A program made the translations under genes and the position numbers. The notes beneath the pieces were generated by a model. The model was not told the DNA's origin. It ran no database searches and saw only the letters and a list, made by a program, of their open reading frames with translations. From the NCBI GenBank assembly GCA_030428945.1, contig JAUIEC010000005.1:1-64000 (forward strand): a stretch of DNA of 64,000 bases, read 5' to 3'. This document shows, piece after piece, positions 36,106-43,967 of the stretch; position 1 is the stretch's first letter, and each line of letters opens with the position of its first letter. Source of the stretch: Phycisphaerae bacterium (lineage in GTDB: Bacteria; Planctomycetota; Phycisphaerae; UBA1845; Fen-1342).

Positions 36106-36301
36106 TTCGCTTTCCGCTCTTGCGCTAGCGCCAGCGAGGGGTGACGCACCTCTCGACGCACTCGCCCTGCATCCCGAGTTAGCCGAAGTCATCGCCACGT
36201 GGCCGACCCTGCCACTCTCCGCGCGAGAGTGTCTGTTGGCAACGCTGCGCGCACTTCGAGACGGCCGACCGGCCGCGACTCCCAACGACAGCGAAAGCTG
36301 A
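36106..36301 (+). pseudogene. C-terminal remnant of a second integrase
   Basis: Running in frame out of the attachment site, the sequence encodes ARGDAPLDALALHPELAEVI and ATWPTLPLSARECLLATLRA. The bases GTGACGCACCTCTCGACGCA (36141-36160) also occur in the integrase at 40018 (41096-41115), where they encode the same DAPLDAL. Other planctomycete integrases have such a tail, so this is probably the end of a lost integrase. Confidence 0.5.
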
Positions 36302-36433
36302 AACGGGCCCGCCGTGGGTCCGTCCGCGCGCTCTCCCCAAAAAGAGAGCCCGGCGCAGAGCTGGAGACACTGCACCGGGCGATTGGGGTCGGCGTTGCGG
36401 TTTTGTGGGACGTAACGCCAAAGGTCTTACGCC

Positions 36434-37516
36434 ATGAATACTACTCTCCGCGAGTTCCTGATTCAATCCGATCATCGCAGCATTCCGACCTACGTGCCGA
36501 CCGAAGCCGACGAGCCGCGCGCGATCGCCCAGGGCGTCGGGTGGCGCATCGATGCCGCGGCGGTCCGCAACGACTACATCCGCGCGACCGGGCCGGTCGA
36601 GGCGTTTCGCCCCCTGATGCGATGGGCCCGGGATCTGTGGGGCGATCCAGAGCTACAGGCGACAGGCCATCGGTTCTACGAGCGGGTCCACCGGTTCGGT
36701 ACCGGCGCACTCCTGTTCTCCGGGTGGCGGCTGAGCGATGGCAAGGACACGGTGATGATCGAGATGAGCGGCCAAGTCGTGGCGGAGTGGTCCGTGGCCG
36801 AGCAGTGTCAGCACATGGGATGGTTGGCCGACCTGGGGTTCGGGTTTACTCGGCTGGATCCGTGCATAGATCTGTACGGGATCGGCCTGGACGAAGTCAT
36901 CCGCGCGATGCGGGACGCGTACGCCACCGGGCGCATCGCTCACGTGCGGAAGCACGACTACCACGAAAGCGGCACGCCGAACTACCTCGGCCGAACGCTG
37001 TACTTGGGCAAGAACGGGCGCAACCTCGCGGGCCTGCGCGTCTATGACAAGGGCGTCGAGCGTAAGTCGCACGCTCCCGGCATGTGGATTCGGCTGGAAC
37101 TGCAGACGAACCGGGTCAAGGCGCAGGGCGTCTACGATGCCTTGGCCGCGACCGATGGCGAGGACCTGTCTGCGATCGCTGCCGTCCTGGCTGACATCGT
37201 CCTGAGCCGAGTCGATTTCATCGAGCGGAAGTCGGGCCGGCGCGACCGGGGCGAGCGGCTCGACTGGTGGGCGGCTATCGTCGCCGGCGTCGAGGAGTAC
37301 GCGCTGCCGTGTCGTGAGCGCGCCGCGCCGTCCTGGGATCGTCAGTTTCGCTGGCTGGAACGCCAGGTCAATCGGCAACTCGTCGCCGCGTTGCGAGCCT
37401 GCGAGGGTGATATCGACCTGTGGATGCGGGTCACCGGACTGGATCGCGTGCGGCTTGGGCGGCCGACGACGCCGGAAATCCAGTTGCGCCGCCTGCTGGA
37501 ATCTCGTTCCCCCTAG
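36434..37516 (+). CDS. Rep_trans-type replication initiator
   Basis: The 360-residue protein matches initiators of rolling-circle plasmids and filamentous phages (RstA-like): LGFGFTRLDPCIDLYGIGLD, TLYLGKNGRNLAGLRVYDKG and MWIRLELQTNRVKAQG. In this family a Tyr near YDKG nicks the origin. No coat or secretion genes accompany it, so the element is more likely an integrating plasmid or satellite than a phage. The following 380 bases contain two long dyads, a likely origin. Confidence 0.75.
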   Translation: MNTTLREFLIQSDHRSIPTYVPTEADEPRAIAQGVGWRIDAAAVRNDYIRATGPVEAFRPLMRWARDLWGDPELQATGHRFYERVHRFGTGALLFSGWRLSDGKDTVMIEMSGQVVAEWSVAEQCQHMGWLADLGFGFTRLDPCIDLYGIGLDEVIRAMRDAYATGRIAHVRKHDYHESGTPNYLGRTLYLGKNGRNLAGLRVYDKGVERKSHAPGMWIRLELQTNRVKAQGVYDALAATDGEDLSAIAAVLADIVLSRVDFIERKSGRRDRGERLDWWAAIVAGVEEYALPCRERAAPSWDRQFRWLERQVNRQLVAALRACEGDIDLWMRVTGLDRVRLGRPTTPEIQLRRLLESRSP

Positions 37517-37517
37517 T

Positions 37518-37629
37518 GCGTCTTCCGGGAGAAAACGCGCGGGGCGGCCACGCGGCTCCGTGCGGGCTCCGACGACGGCGACGGCCCAGCCTACAGAACC
37601 CTCCCCAAGCGTTTTCTTTCGGAAGACGC
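37518..37629. repeat. Long dyad after rep gene, arms 21 bp
   Basis: GCGTCTTCCGGGAGAAAACGC (37518-37538, shown here as arm of 21) pairs with 37609-37629 with two mismatches, enclosing about 70 GC-rich bases. It starts two bases after the rep stop. It could be a replication origin or a terminator of rep. Confidence 0.6.
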
Positions 37630-37661
37630 GACACTCCCAGCATGCGCGGACGGACGCGAAG

Positions 37662-37731
37662 TCAAGCGAAAATCTGCTCCTGGGCGCTCTCGGGCGGCGT
37701 CGCCCACGGTCTCAAGCAGATTTTCGCTTGA
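37662..37731. repeat. Perfect 17-bp dyad and GC-rich hairpins
   Basis: TCAAGCGAAAATCTGCT (37662-37678) and its exact complement (37715-37731) enclose 36 bases that could fold further. Just beyond, GCCGGCC-TTC-GGCCGGC (37766-37782) forms a tight hairpin. Such clustered structures after a rolling-circle rep gene are typical of double- or single-strand origins. The gap to 37894 has no gene. Confidence 0.65.
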
Positions 37732-37894
37732 GTTCGTGGCCGGCCGTGCTACCCCGGCCGCGGTCGCCGGCCTTCGGCCGGCCCCGCGGCCGCGGCGGCG
37801 GGCCACACCCCCTTGTGTAACACGGGGTGTAGATTGACACCGTGACTATCAGCGATTTCACAGCAATTGAGCGACAGGAAACGTCGCGAGGCGG

Positions 37895-39244
37895 CTAGCG
37901 CCCCAGGCCGATTTTGCGAGGGTCAACGGTGTTAACAAAATCTCGGTGTGATGAGAAGTTGGCGTGGCCCTCCAAGCCGAGCATAAGCACGAAAAATGCC
38001 CATTCCTCGACCGAGCGAGCATCTGGGTCCGACACGCCGGTGTACGCGGCATGAACGATTAGTGACCGTTCCTTGTAGAATTGCTTGGCCCTCCTGATGA
38101 TCTCGACGCGTTGAGACGGGTCCTTTGCCAGCGCTACTGCCAGCCTATCCGAAAAGCGTTCCGTAGTTGAATCCTCGCCATCTGGAATCAGCATTCGCTC
38201 CATCGCAATGATGCAGTTCAGGAAACGCATATCAATCGTTGGAGCCGCGATGGCGCGTCCGAGAGACTGGAAAGCTTGAATGACGGCAGACTCGAAGGAG
38301 TTTCGATCTCCACTCGACTTGTCCAAGATACCTTGCACGACGCCTAGATGGCAGTTGGCCTTGAGGTGGTCGATCTTTTGACTATCCAAATCGAATGGAA
38401 GCGGTGAATGTGTGAGTCCGTACCTCATGTGGAATGTGCGACTCTCGTCCTGGCTTAAAGATGTTGTCTGCCATGCTCCAGGAGAGAATTCGGTAGCCAA
38501 TCCGACCAGCTGCTGCTGCTCCCACCGGTAGAAGCATCGAGTGTGGGCGCGAAAGATGTTGAGGGCGATCAGCGCTTTGCCAGCGGCGACATCTGCGACT
38601 CGTTCCTCGTGTGCGCGAATCCGAACTCTTGCGAATGATTGAGTCTGCTGAGAGGTGCGGTCAATCTGAGACAGGATGGCCTGCCTCTGCTTCTCCTGGT
38701 GTTCGACATCCTCGCTTCCGAACGTGTGTTCCTCGATGAAGTTGGCCGATGCGGACTTCATGTCCTTAGCAGAAACAAATTCGACATCACCCAGGCGTAG
38801 GGTCGCGGTTGTGGTCAAGTTCACGATGGGGACAAAAGAACACCACGTACGAATGCTTTCTCGCAAGGGCTTCACGATCTCAAAGCGGACGATCTTCGAG
38901 ATGTCCCCGCTCGGCGTCTTGCCATCTGTGGAACGGAGCAGGGATTCTACTTTCTTTTCCACGGCGCTCCGACCGACGACTTCGCGGAGTTCATCGTCCT
39001 TAAGAGCCTCGTCGATGAAGGCGTCAAACGCGTCTACGCCATCGTCCACGATCATCAGAGTAGCGCCCTGTCCTTCTTCGACGACCCCTTCAAACTTGCC
39101 GCCGGGAGTTGAGAATGAGATCTGCGTTCCACTGCCACCGAGCACCTTGCAACGACGATAGTGCGTTGGATCGTCGGCGCCTTCGCTCGTGTACTCGTAG
39201 ACCTGCTTCAGCGATTGTGCCAGTAGTTGCTTGTCGTAGCTCAT
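37895..39244 (-). CDS. HEPN-domain (Apea-like) protein, possible defence cargo
   Basis: The 449-residue soluble protein ends in an all-helical domain with YKERSLIVHAAY: Arg393 and His398 form the R-x4-H motif of HEPN RNases, in the setting seen in Apea-like abortive-infection proteins. The N-terminal 330 residues are unknown, with a coiled stretch around EEHTFGSEDVEHQEKQRQAI. It is transcribed opposite to the other genes of the element, at lower GC, as is usual for cargo. It could cleave RNA on phage infection; that is inference. Confidence 0.7.
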   Translation of the reverse strand: MSYDKQLLAQSLKQVYEYTSEGADDPTHYRRCKVLGGSGTQISFSTPGGKFEGVVEEGQGATLMIVDDGVDAFDAFIDEALKDDELREVVGRSAVEKKVESLLRSTDGKTPSGDISKIVRFEIVKPLRESIRTWCSFVPIVNLTTTATLRLGDVEFVSAKDMKSASANFIEEHTFGSEDVEHQEKQRQAILSQIDRTSQQTQSFARVRIRAHEERVADVAAGKALIALNIFRAHTRCFYRWEQQQLVGLATEFSPGAWQTTSLSQDESRTFHMRYGLTHSPLPFDLDSQKIDHLKANCHLGVVQGILDKSSGDRNSFESAVIQAFQSLGRAIAAPTIDMRFLNCIIAMERMLIPDGEDSTTERFSDRLAVALAKDPSQRVEIIRRAKQFYKERSLIVHAAYTGVSDPDARSVEEWAFFVLMLGLEGHANFSSHRDFVNTVDPRKIGLGR

Positions 39245-39443
39245 ACTGATCCCGCTTATTCATGGACTGCGAGCCGAGCCACAATCGACAGTGGCCCTTC
39301 TGCGAGCATTCGCAACACTTCGCCACGCAATTAATCGTACCGTTGCGCATCGAGGGCCGCCAAGCGCGTACCCGCAACCCTTCAGTGCGTGCATCGCCCG
39401 GACCCATCTCCGGAGCTCGGGGTGATTCGGCTTGACGCTCGGG

Positions 39444-39462
39444 ATCATATGGATTATCATAT
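39444..39462. promoter_or_regulatory. ATCATAT direct repeats before RHH gene
   Basis: ATCATAT occurs at 39444-39450 and 39456-39462, 12 bases apart, ending six bases before the start of a ribbon-helix-helix regulator. Spacing of about one helix turn suits a tandem RHH operator, so autoregulation of the regulator-excisionase-integrase operon is likely. Confidence 0.45.
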
Positions 39463-39467
39463 TCAGT

Positions 39468-39827
39468 ATGAGACAGCCCAAAGACCGTATCACGATTACG
39501 ATAAACCGGGAGGTCCTGGAACGCATTGACGCCGTGTGCGAGGCGCGCGGACAAGCCCGCTCTCCCGTGATTGAACGCATGCTCGCGAATCAGGTCCGCG
39601 AGGAAGAGGAGTTCGTGAAGGCCACGGAGCATCCGCTCGAACGGCTCATCATGGAGTCGCTCTCTAAGTCACCAGTACTCATCGCCACAATCGCCAAGCT
39701 CATTGGTGAGAAGCTCGACCCGGCGGAACACGCGGAGTTTCTCAAGGAGCAGGCCGACCGTGGGCGCGAGCGAGTCCAGAAGCGCAAAGCCAGCAAGAAC
39801 AAGCGTGTAGCGGGGGAAACCGGATGA
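39468..39827 (+). CDS. Ribbon-helix-helix regulator
   Basis: The N-terminus DRITITINREVLERIDAVCE followed by RGQARSPVIERML is the beta strand and two helices of RHH (CopG/Arc) DNA-binding proteins; the rest (to residue 119) is a charged helical tail. It is the first gene of a three-gene operon; its stop overlaps the excisionase start (ATGA). AT-rich direct repeats before it may be its operator. Confidence 0.8.
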   Translation: MRQPKDRITITINREVLERIDAVCEARGQARSPVIERMLANQVREEEEFVKATEHPLERLIMESLSKSPVLIATIAKLIGEKLDPAEHAEFLKEQADRGRERVQKRKASKNKRVAGETG

Positions 39828-40021
39828 GTGCCAACACGGCCTCGGCTCTGATTCCGTTGTCCGAAGTGGCTCGCCTGCTCAGCGTGAGCGTTCGCACGAT
39901 CTACCGGCTTGTCGCGGAGGGCGAACTGCCTCCGCCGCTCAAGGTTGGCCGGGCGAGCCGGTTCGAAGCGAAGGACGTGCAACGCTACCTCGACAAGCTC
40001 CGACGCGAGCGCGGCACATGA
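39824..40021 (+). CDS. Excisionase-like HTH_17 protein
   Basis: A 65-residue MerR-type winged helix: IPLSEVARLLSVSVRTIYRL, VAEGELPPPLKVGRASRFEA, DVQRYLDKL. Complete for the family and overlapped by ATGA with genes on both sides. It should control excision direction together with the integrase. Confidence 0.85.
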   Translation: MSANTASALIPLSEVARLLSVSVRTIYRLVAEGELPPPLKVGRASRFEAKDVQRYLDKLRRERGT

Positions 40022-41352
40022 AGCAGTACGTCTACCGTCCACGCCGCGTGGTCGACGGCAAGAGCCGAGCAGGTCGGTTCTACCGTGGCCGGTACCGGCT
40101 CGACGGTGACGAACGCGATACCAACGTTCCCCTTCGCACCACCGACAAACGAGTAGCCGAGAAGAAACTCGCCGCAATCGTCGCGGAAGTCGAACGCGAG
40201 CGCTACGGACTGATCCCCCCTGCCGCCATTCGGGACGGTGCCGCCCGTCCCCTGCTCGACCACCTGGCCGACTTCGTCGCGGACCTTCGCGCCCGTGGTC
40301 GCAGTCGCGGGTACGTTTCCAAGGTCGACCAGCGCGTGCAACGGCTCTGCCGCGAGTGCGGGTGGGCGACGATCAGCCAGGTCACGCCGGATTCGTTCCG
40401 GGCGTGGCGTGGCAAGTGCGCGAGCCTCTCGCCGAAGACGCAGAACGAGTACCTCGCCGCGGCCGTCTCGCTGCTGAACTGGCTGCAGGAACAGGAGCGG
40501 TGCGAGCGGAACCCGTTGGCCGGCGTGCGGCGGGTCGAGCAGCGCGGCCGGAAGACGTTCGAGCGGCGCGCCTTCACCGTCGATGAACTCGCCCGGCTCG
40601 TCGCCGGGCCGCGTGGGTGGATTTACCTGCTGGCCGCGAAGACCGGCCTTCGTCGCAACGAGATCGCCACGCTGACCTGGGGTGATGTGCAACTCGACGA
40701 ACCACAACCGTTCGTTGCCGTCCGGGCCGAGAATGCGAAGAACCGGCGGGCCGAGTCGATCCCGCTCGATGCCGAAGTCGCCGCCCTGCTCCGTGGCCGG
40801 CGTGGTGATGCAAGGCCGCGTCAGCGGGTCGTGGCGAAGGGCATGCCGAAGCCCGAGACGTTCCGGGCCGACCTGGCGGCGGCCGGGATTCCGTACCGGG
40901 ACGAGTTCGGCCGGGTCGCGCACTTCCACGGGCTGCGGATGACGTACGCCACGCTGCTCGCGCGCGAGGGGATCGGCGAGCGTGTCCGTCAGGAACTCAT
41001 GCGGCACCGCGATCCGCGTCAGACGAACCAGACCTATACCGATGCCTCGCTGCTGCCGAAGGCCGAAGCCGTCGCGAAGCTGCCGCGGATCATCCGTGAC
41101 GCACCTCTCGACGCACTCGAGAGCGCACCTGCGGCGGTCGCGAGCGAGCAGACCGCGTCCGGTGCTGTCACAAAGAGGCAATCGGGAACGAAACGTAAGT
41201 CGTTGGAAAGATGCCGGGTTAGGCGTGACGAGTCGTGTGGTGTCACAACTCGTCACGAACCCCGCGAGAGTGGAGGCGGGGGGAATCGAACCCCCGTCCC
41301 GAAGCATTTCAGACTGAGCCTCTACGTGCGTAGCCACCCTATTTGTGTTTAA
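40018..41352 (+). CDS. Tyrosine recombinase/integrase of the ssrA element
   Basis: The 444-residue protein has an N-terminal core-binding domain (about 70-160) and catalytic residues Arg in AKTGLRRNEIATLTW, His-x-x-Arg in HFHGLRMTYATLL, His in ELMRHRDPRQ and Tyr in NQTYTDASLL. The last 80 bases of its frame lie within ssrA (read on the opposite strand), giving the tail GGGGNRTPVPKHFRL. On excision the C-terminus would therefore be exchanged, a possible control of integrase. It is third in the operon with RHH and excisionase. Confidence 0.9.
   Translation: MKQYVYRPRRVVDGKSRAGRFYRGRYRLDGDERDTNVPLRTTDKRVAEKKLAAIVAEVERERYGLIPPAAIRDGAARPLLDHLADFVADLRARGRSRGYVSKVDQRVQRLCRECGWATISQVTPDSFRAWRGKCASLSPKTQNEYLAAAVSLLNWLQEQERCERNPLAGVRRVEQRGRKTFERRAFTVDELARLVAGPRGWIYLLAAKTGLRRNEIATLTWGDVQLDEPQPFVAVRAENAKNRRAESIPLDAEVAALLRGRRGDARPRQRVVAKGMPKPETFRADLAAAGIPYRDEFGRVAHFHGLRMTYATLLAREGIGERVRQELMRHRDPRQTNQTYTDASLLPKAEAVAKLPRIIRDAPLDALESAPAAVASEQTASGAVTKRQSGTKRKSLERCRVRRDESCGVTTRHEPRESGGGGNRTPVPKHFRLSLYVRSHPICV
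41224..41257 (-). terminator. Hairpin just beyond the tmRNA 3' end
   Basis: CGTGACGAGT (41224-41233) and ACTCGTCACG (41248-41257) are a perfect 10-bp dyad with a 14-base loop, 14 bases after the mature tmRNA end on the minus strand and inside the integrase frame. It may serve as ssrA terminator supplied by the element. No T run follows. Confidence 0.45.
41271..41294. repeat. Attachment site within ssrA 3' end
   Basis: Identical 24 bases to 36082-36105. It comprises the tmRNA acceptor 3' strand and most of the T-arm, so insertion leaves tmRNA intact. Confidence 0.85.
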
Positions 41353-41642
41353 GAAAACGGGAGACCAGGTGGCCGGTCATCCGCTTTCCGATTCCCGCTT
41401 TTTCTCATCGCCCCGCCGCGGGTCAGGTTCGGGGCAACCAGCCTGCTGTTTTGACGCCGGACTCCGCTAGCAGGCGTTGCGGAACCCGACGGCTGGTACT
41501 AGCTAGACGTGTCTAACTAGGCAGCGAGTCGATAGCCATCATTGGCATCTAAAAAGTGTGTCAGGGGTTTTACGAGGCCATCCTGACAACCTCGGCACGC
41601 CACTCAGACGTCAACCTGCCCGGTCGAAGCCAAGTCGCCCCC
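41271..41642 (-). ncRNA. ssrA: tmRNA (transfer-messenger RNA)
   Basis: The 5' end GGGGGCG pairs with the 3' strand CGCCTCC over seven bases (one G-U). Near the 5' end is TTCGAC, followed by TGCCGAGG and CCTCGTAA as in other tmRNAs. The tag frame GCC AAT GAT GGC TAT CGA CTC GCT GCC TAG gives ANDGYRLAA, and the T-arm GGGGG-TTCGATT-CCCCC closes the 3' end. CCA is not encoded. tmRNA with SmpB rescues stalled ribosomes and tags the unfinished protein. A mobile element is inserted at its 3' end without damaging it. Confidence 0.95.
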
Positions 41643-41676
41643 GGCGACGATCACACGATCGCCTTCGGACCTCAAC

Positions 41677-41682
41677 AGTATA
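41677..41682 (-). promoter_or_regulatory. Candidate -10 box of ssrA
   Basis: TATACT on the minus strand lies 35 bases before the mature 5' end, leaving a short leader for RNase P to remove. The -35 region is weak. Confidence 0.35.
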
Positions 41683-41796
41683 CCCGCCGAAAACACCCCC
41701 GGCACCAACTTCCCTGAAGACTTCACAAATGGACCGTCGAAACCGCCCCGGATCCCCCGCCGCTTCCGGCCACCCGACTCCGGTGGCCGAACGGAC

Positions 41797-43404
41797 TCAC
41801 GACCACCAGCGACGTTTCCGCTTCGGCGCGCCGGACTCCCCGGCCTCCCCGCCGTCACCCTGCTCGCCCGATCCGAACAGCGGCTGATCCACCACCGGCC
41901 CCGGCAACCCGATCCCACGCCCTGAACCCGATCCACCCGACGAATTCGCCGAAGCCGCCCCGCTCGCGGCCGCCGGACGCCGCACCGCCGCCGGACGGGC
42001 CGGACGACCCGACGGACTCGACTCGGCCCGCCCCGGTTGGCCTTCCTCGCCGGGACCGCCGAAGACCTCGCTCGCCTCCGCCAGCGCCTTCTGGAACGCC
42101 TCCATCCGATCCTCGACCGCCTTCGTCTCGCTCTCCTTGGCCTCCAGCGCGGCCGCCCGCGCGACCAGTTCCTCCTCGAGCGCATCCAGCCGCAGGCGCC
42201 GCGCCTCGCACGCGGCCGCCGCCTCGTCCGCCTGCCGCGCGTTCCGGGCCACCAGGGCCTCGCGCTCGCGCAGGTCCCGCTCGCGCTTCTCGAGCGCCTC
42301 GCCGTCGGCCACGATCTGCGATCGTTCGCGGCGCAGCTTCGCCGTGGCTTCCCGCAGCTTTTCACGGGTCCGATCCAGCGAACCGGACCGCTTGGCGGTC
42401 ACCTGCTCCTGCTCGCGCACCGCTTTCTCGCGGACGATGACGTCCGACATCCGCTCGTCCAGTTCGCCCGCCCGCCGCTTCAGATCCTCGCGATCGCTCG
42501 CCAGCCGGGCGATCTCCGTCGCCAGCGTCTCCTGCTGTCCCGCGACGGTCTCCTCGCGGCCGACGACTTCCTCCACCCGGTTGCGAACCGCCTTGTGAAG
42601 CACGTCCAGGTTCGATTCGATCAGCGTCAGCAGGCCCCGCAGGTCCGACGGCTTCCCGGCTTCGGCCGGCGTCGCTTCGGCCGCTTCCCCGGTCAGCACC
42701 GTGTCGGCATTGGGATCGTCCCCGACCACCGCGAGGTCGTCGTCGAAGCTGCCTTCCCAGGTCAGTTCGAGCACCTCGCCGCCGATCGTCAGCACGTCGC
42801 CGTCACGCAGCCAGCACATCTCGACGCGGGCATCATTGACGATCGTCCCGCTGCGGCTCCCCAGGTCGAAGATCGCCGGGCGGCCCTCGTACGAGAACAG
42901 GATCGCATGCGCCAGCGAAACGTCCGGCGTGTCGACCGGAATCGAACTCGTGCTCCGCCGGCCGATCATCGCCGGCAGCGCGCTCAGTTCCACCCGGCTG
43001 CCGTCATACTCGATCACCAGCGGCGCCTCGAGCGCCAGGTCCGGACCGCACGCGTCGTCGCTGCCCCACTCGAGTTTCAACTCGATCGGGCCCAGGCGGA
43101 CGCGGTCGCCGGGCTTGATCGGCGTGGCCGAGATCCGCGTGTCGTTGACGAAGGTCCCGCTGCGGCTGCACAGGTCGGCCACCGCCAGCCCGCGCCCGGT
43201 GTGAATCAGGGCCGCGTGCACCTTCGAGATCTCGGCGTGATCAATCGACAGGTGGCAGTCACGCCGCGATCCGATCAGCGTCACGATCCGGTCGAGGGGG
43301 CGGCAATGCCCCGGTACGGTGCCCGGCGCACTGGCCACCTGGGGCACGAAGTCGGCCGGCAGGACCGGTCCGTCGTTGGATGTTGCCAGTGGTTCCATGC
43401 TCAT
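41797..43404 (-). CDS. Twin-FHA coiled-coil protein
   Basis: Two FHA phosphothreonine-binding domains lie at about 40-112 (LIGSRRDCHLSIDHAEISKV, LCSRSGTFVNDTRIS) and 145-215 (IGRRSTSSIPVDTPDVSLAH, DLGSRSGTIVNDARVE). A long coiled coil (about 255-440, EKAVREQEQVTAKRSGSLDR) and a Gly/Ser/Pro-rich tail ending KRKRRWWS follow. The protein is cytoplasmic and probably reads phosphorylation by Ser/Thr kinases such as those encoded nearby. Single gene between ssrA and tRNA-Val. Confidence 0.85.
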   Translation of the reverse strand: MSMEPLATSNDGPVLPADFVPQVASAPGTVPGHCRPLDRIVTLIGSRRDCHLSIDHAEISKVHAALIHTGRGLAVADLCSRSGTFVNDTRISATPIKPGDRVRLGPIELKLEWGSDDACGPDLALEAPLVIEYDGSRVELSALPAMIGRRSTSSIPVDTPDVSLAHAILFSYEGRPAIFDLGSRSGTIVNDARVEMCWLRDGDVLTIGGEVLELTWEGSFDDDLAVVGDDPNADTVLTGEAAEATPAEAGKPSDLRGLLTLIESNLDVLHKAVRNRVEEVVGREETVAGQQETLATEIARLASDREDLKRRAGELDERMSDVIVREKAVREQEQVTAKRSGSLDRTREKLREATAKLRRERSQIVADGEALEKRERDLREREALVARNARQADEAAAACEARRLRLDALEEELVARAAALEAKESETKAVEDRMEAFQKALAEASEVFGGPGEEGQPGRAESSPSGRPARPAAVRRPAAASGAASANSSGGSGSGRGIGLPGPVVDQPLFGSGEQGDGGEAGESGAPKRKRRWWS

Positions 43405-43661
43405 GTTCGTCCCATCATGCGATAGCTCTGCGAGCGCCCGTGTACACCCCCGCAGAAATAAGGTTCAATTGAACGCGGGCGCGGGCAAGTCAAAGTTGCC
43501 GGGCCCGCCCGCCGGCGCCCGGCAGGTCCCGCCGCCCCGCCATCGGCCGCTGCGCCCCGGCGGGGTGTTTTATCGGCCAGCCGGCCACCGGCGGCAGGCT
43601 TGACAACCCGTCGGGCTTCCGGCACACTTTCCGATTCGAAGTCTCGCCTGCGAGACAGCGA

Positions 43662-43735
43662 GGGCGATTAGCTCAGTTGGCTAGAGCGCGTGGTCGACAT
43701 CCACGAGGTCACTGGTTCAAGTCCAGTATCGCCCA
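43662..43735 (+). tRNA. tRNA-Val (anticodon GAC)
   Basis: A full cloverleaf of 74 bases: acceptor GGGCGAT/ATCGCCC, D stem GCTC/GAGC, anticodon stem CGTGG/CCACG with loop TCGACAT, T arm ACTGG-TTCAAGT-CCAGT, discriminator A, CCA not encoded. Position 33 is C instead of the nearly universal U. GAC fits valine. Confidence 0.9.
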
Positions 43736-43967
43736 CTGGTCCGATTCGACAGGGGTGGACACCCCACCCCTTGAATCGACTCCCCCGCTGATTTGAAGTG
43801 TTCCTCGACTTCGGCCGGGGCCGGTGTGTCGTGCTGTCGTGTGCTATCGGACGGAGTGATCTGCGCCGTTGCCGGTGCCTTCGGATCAATCCCGGCGGAC
43901 CGCCGCAATCCCCGTCCAGGTGAGGTGGATCTTCGCGCCGGATCCCAGCCGTACCAGTGCGGTCGCT

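Larger units (their letters stand above)
36082..41294. mobile_element. 5.2-kb integrated element in ssrA
   Basis: The region is bracketed by 24-bp direct repeats of the ssrA 3' end. It encodes a Rep_trans-type initiator, hairpin clusters, a HEPN protein, a ribbon-helix-helix regulator, an excisionase and an integrase that abuts ssrA. This is the gene order of a compact replicating island or satellite. It sits in tandem with the integrase-ended element to its left. Confidence 0.8.

Noticed and set aside
37518..37731. Integron attC sites
   Set aside because: The dyads lack the R/L box core sequences and no integron integrase or cassette genes are present; a rep gene precedes them.
39090..39632. 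180-residue minus-strand frame between the HEPN and RHH genes
   Set aside because: It overlaps both genes, has no ribosome site and no family resemblance.
42037..43425. 462-residue plus-strand frame opposite the FHA gene
   Set aside because: Shadow of a GC-rich gene; the minus strand has two clear FHA domains.
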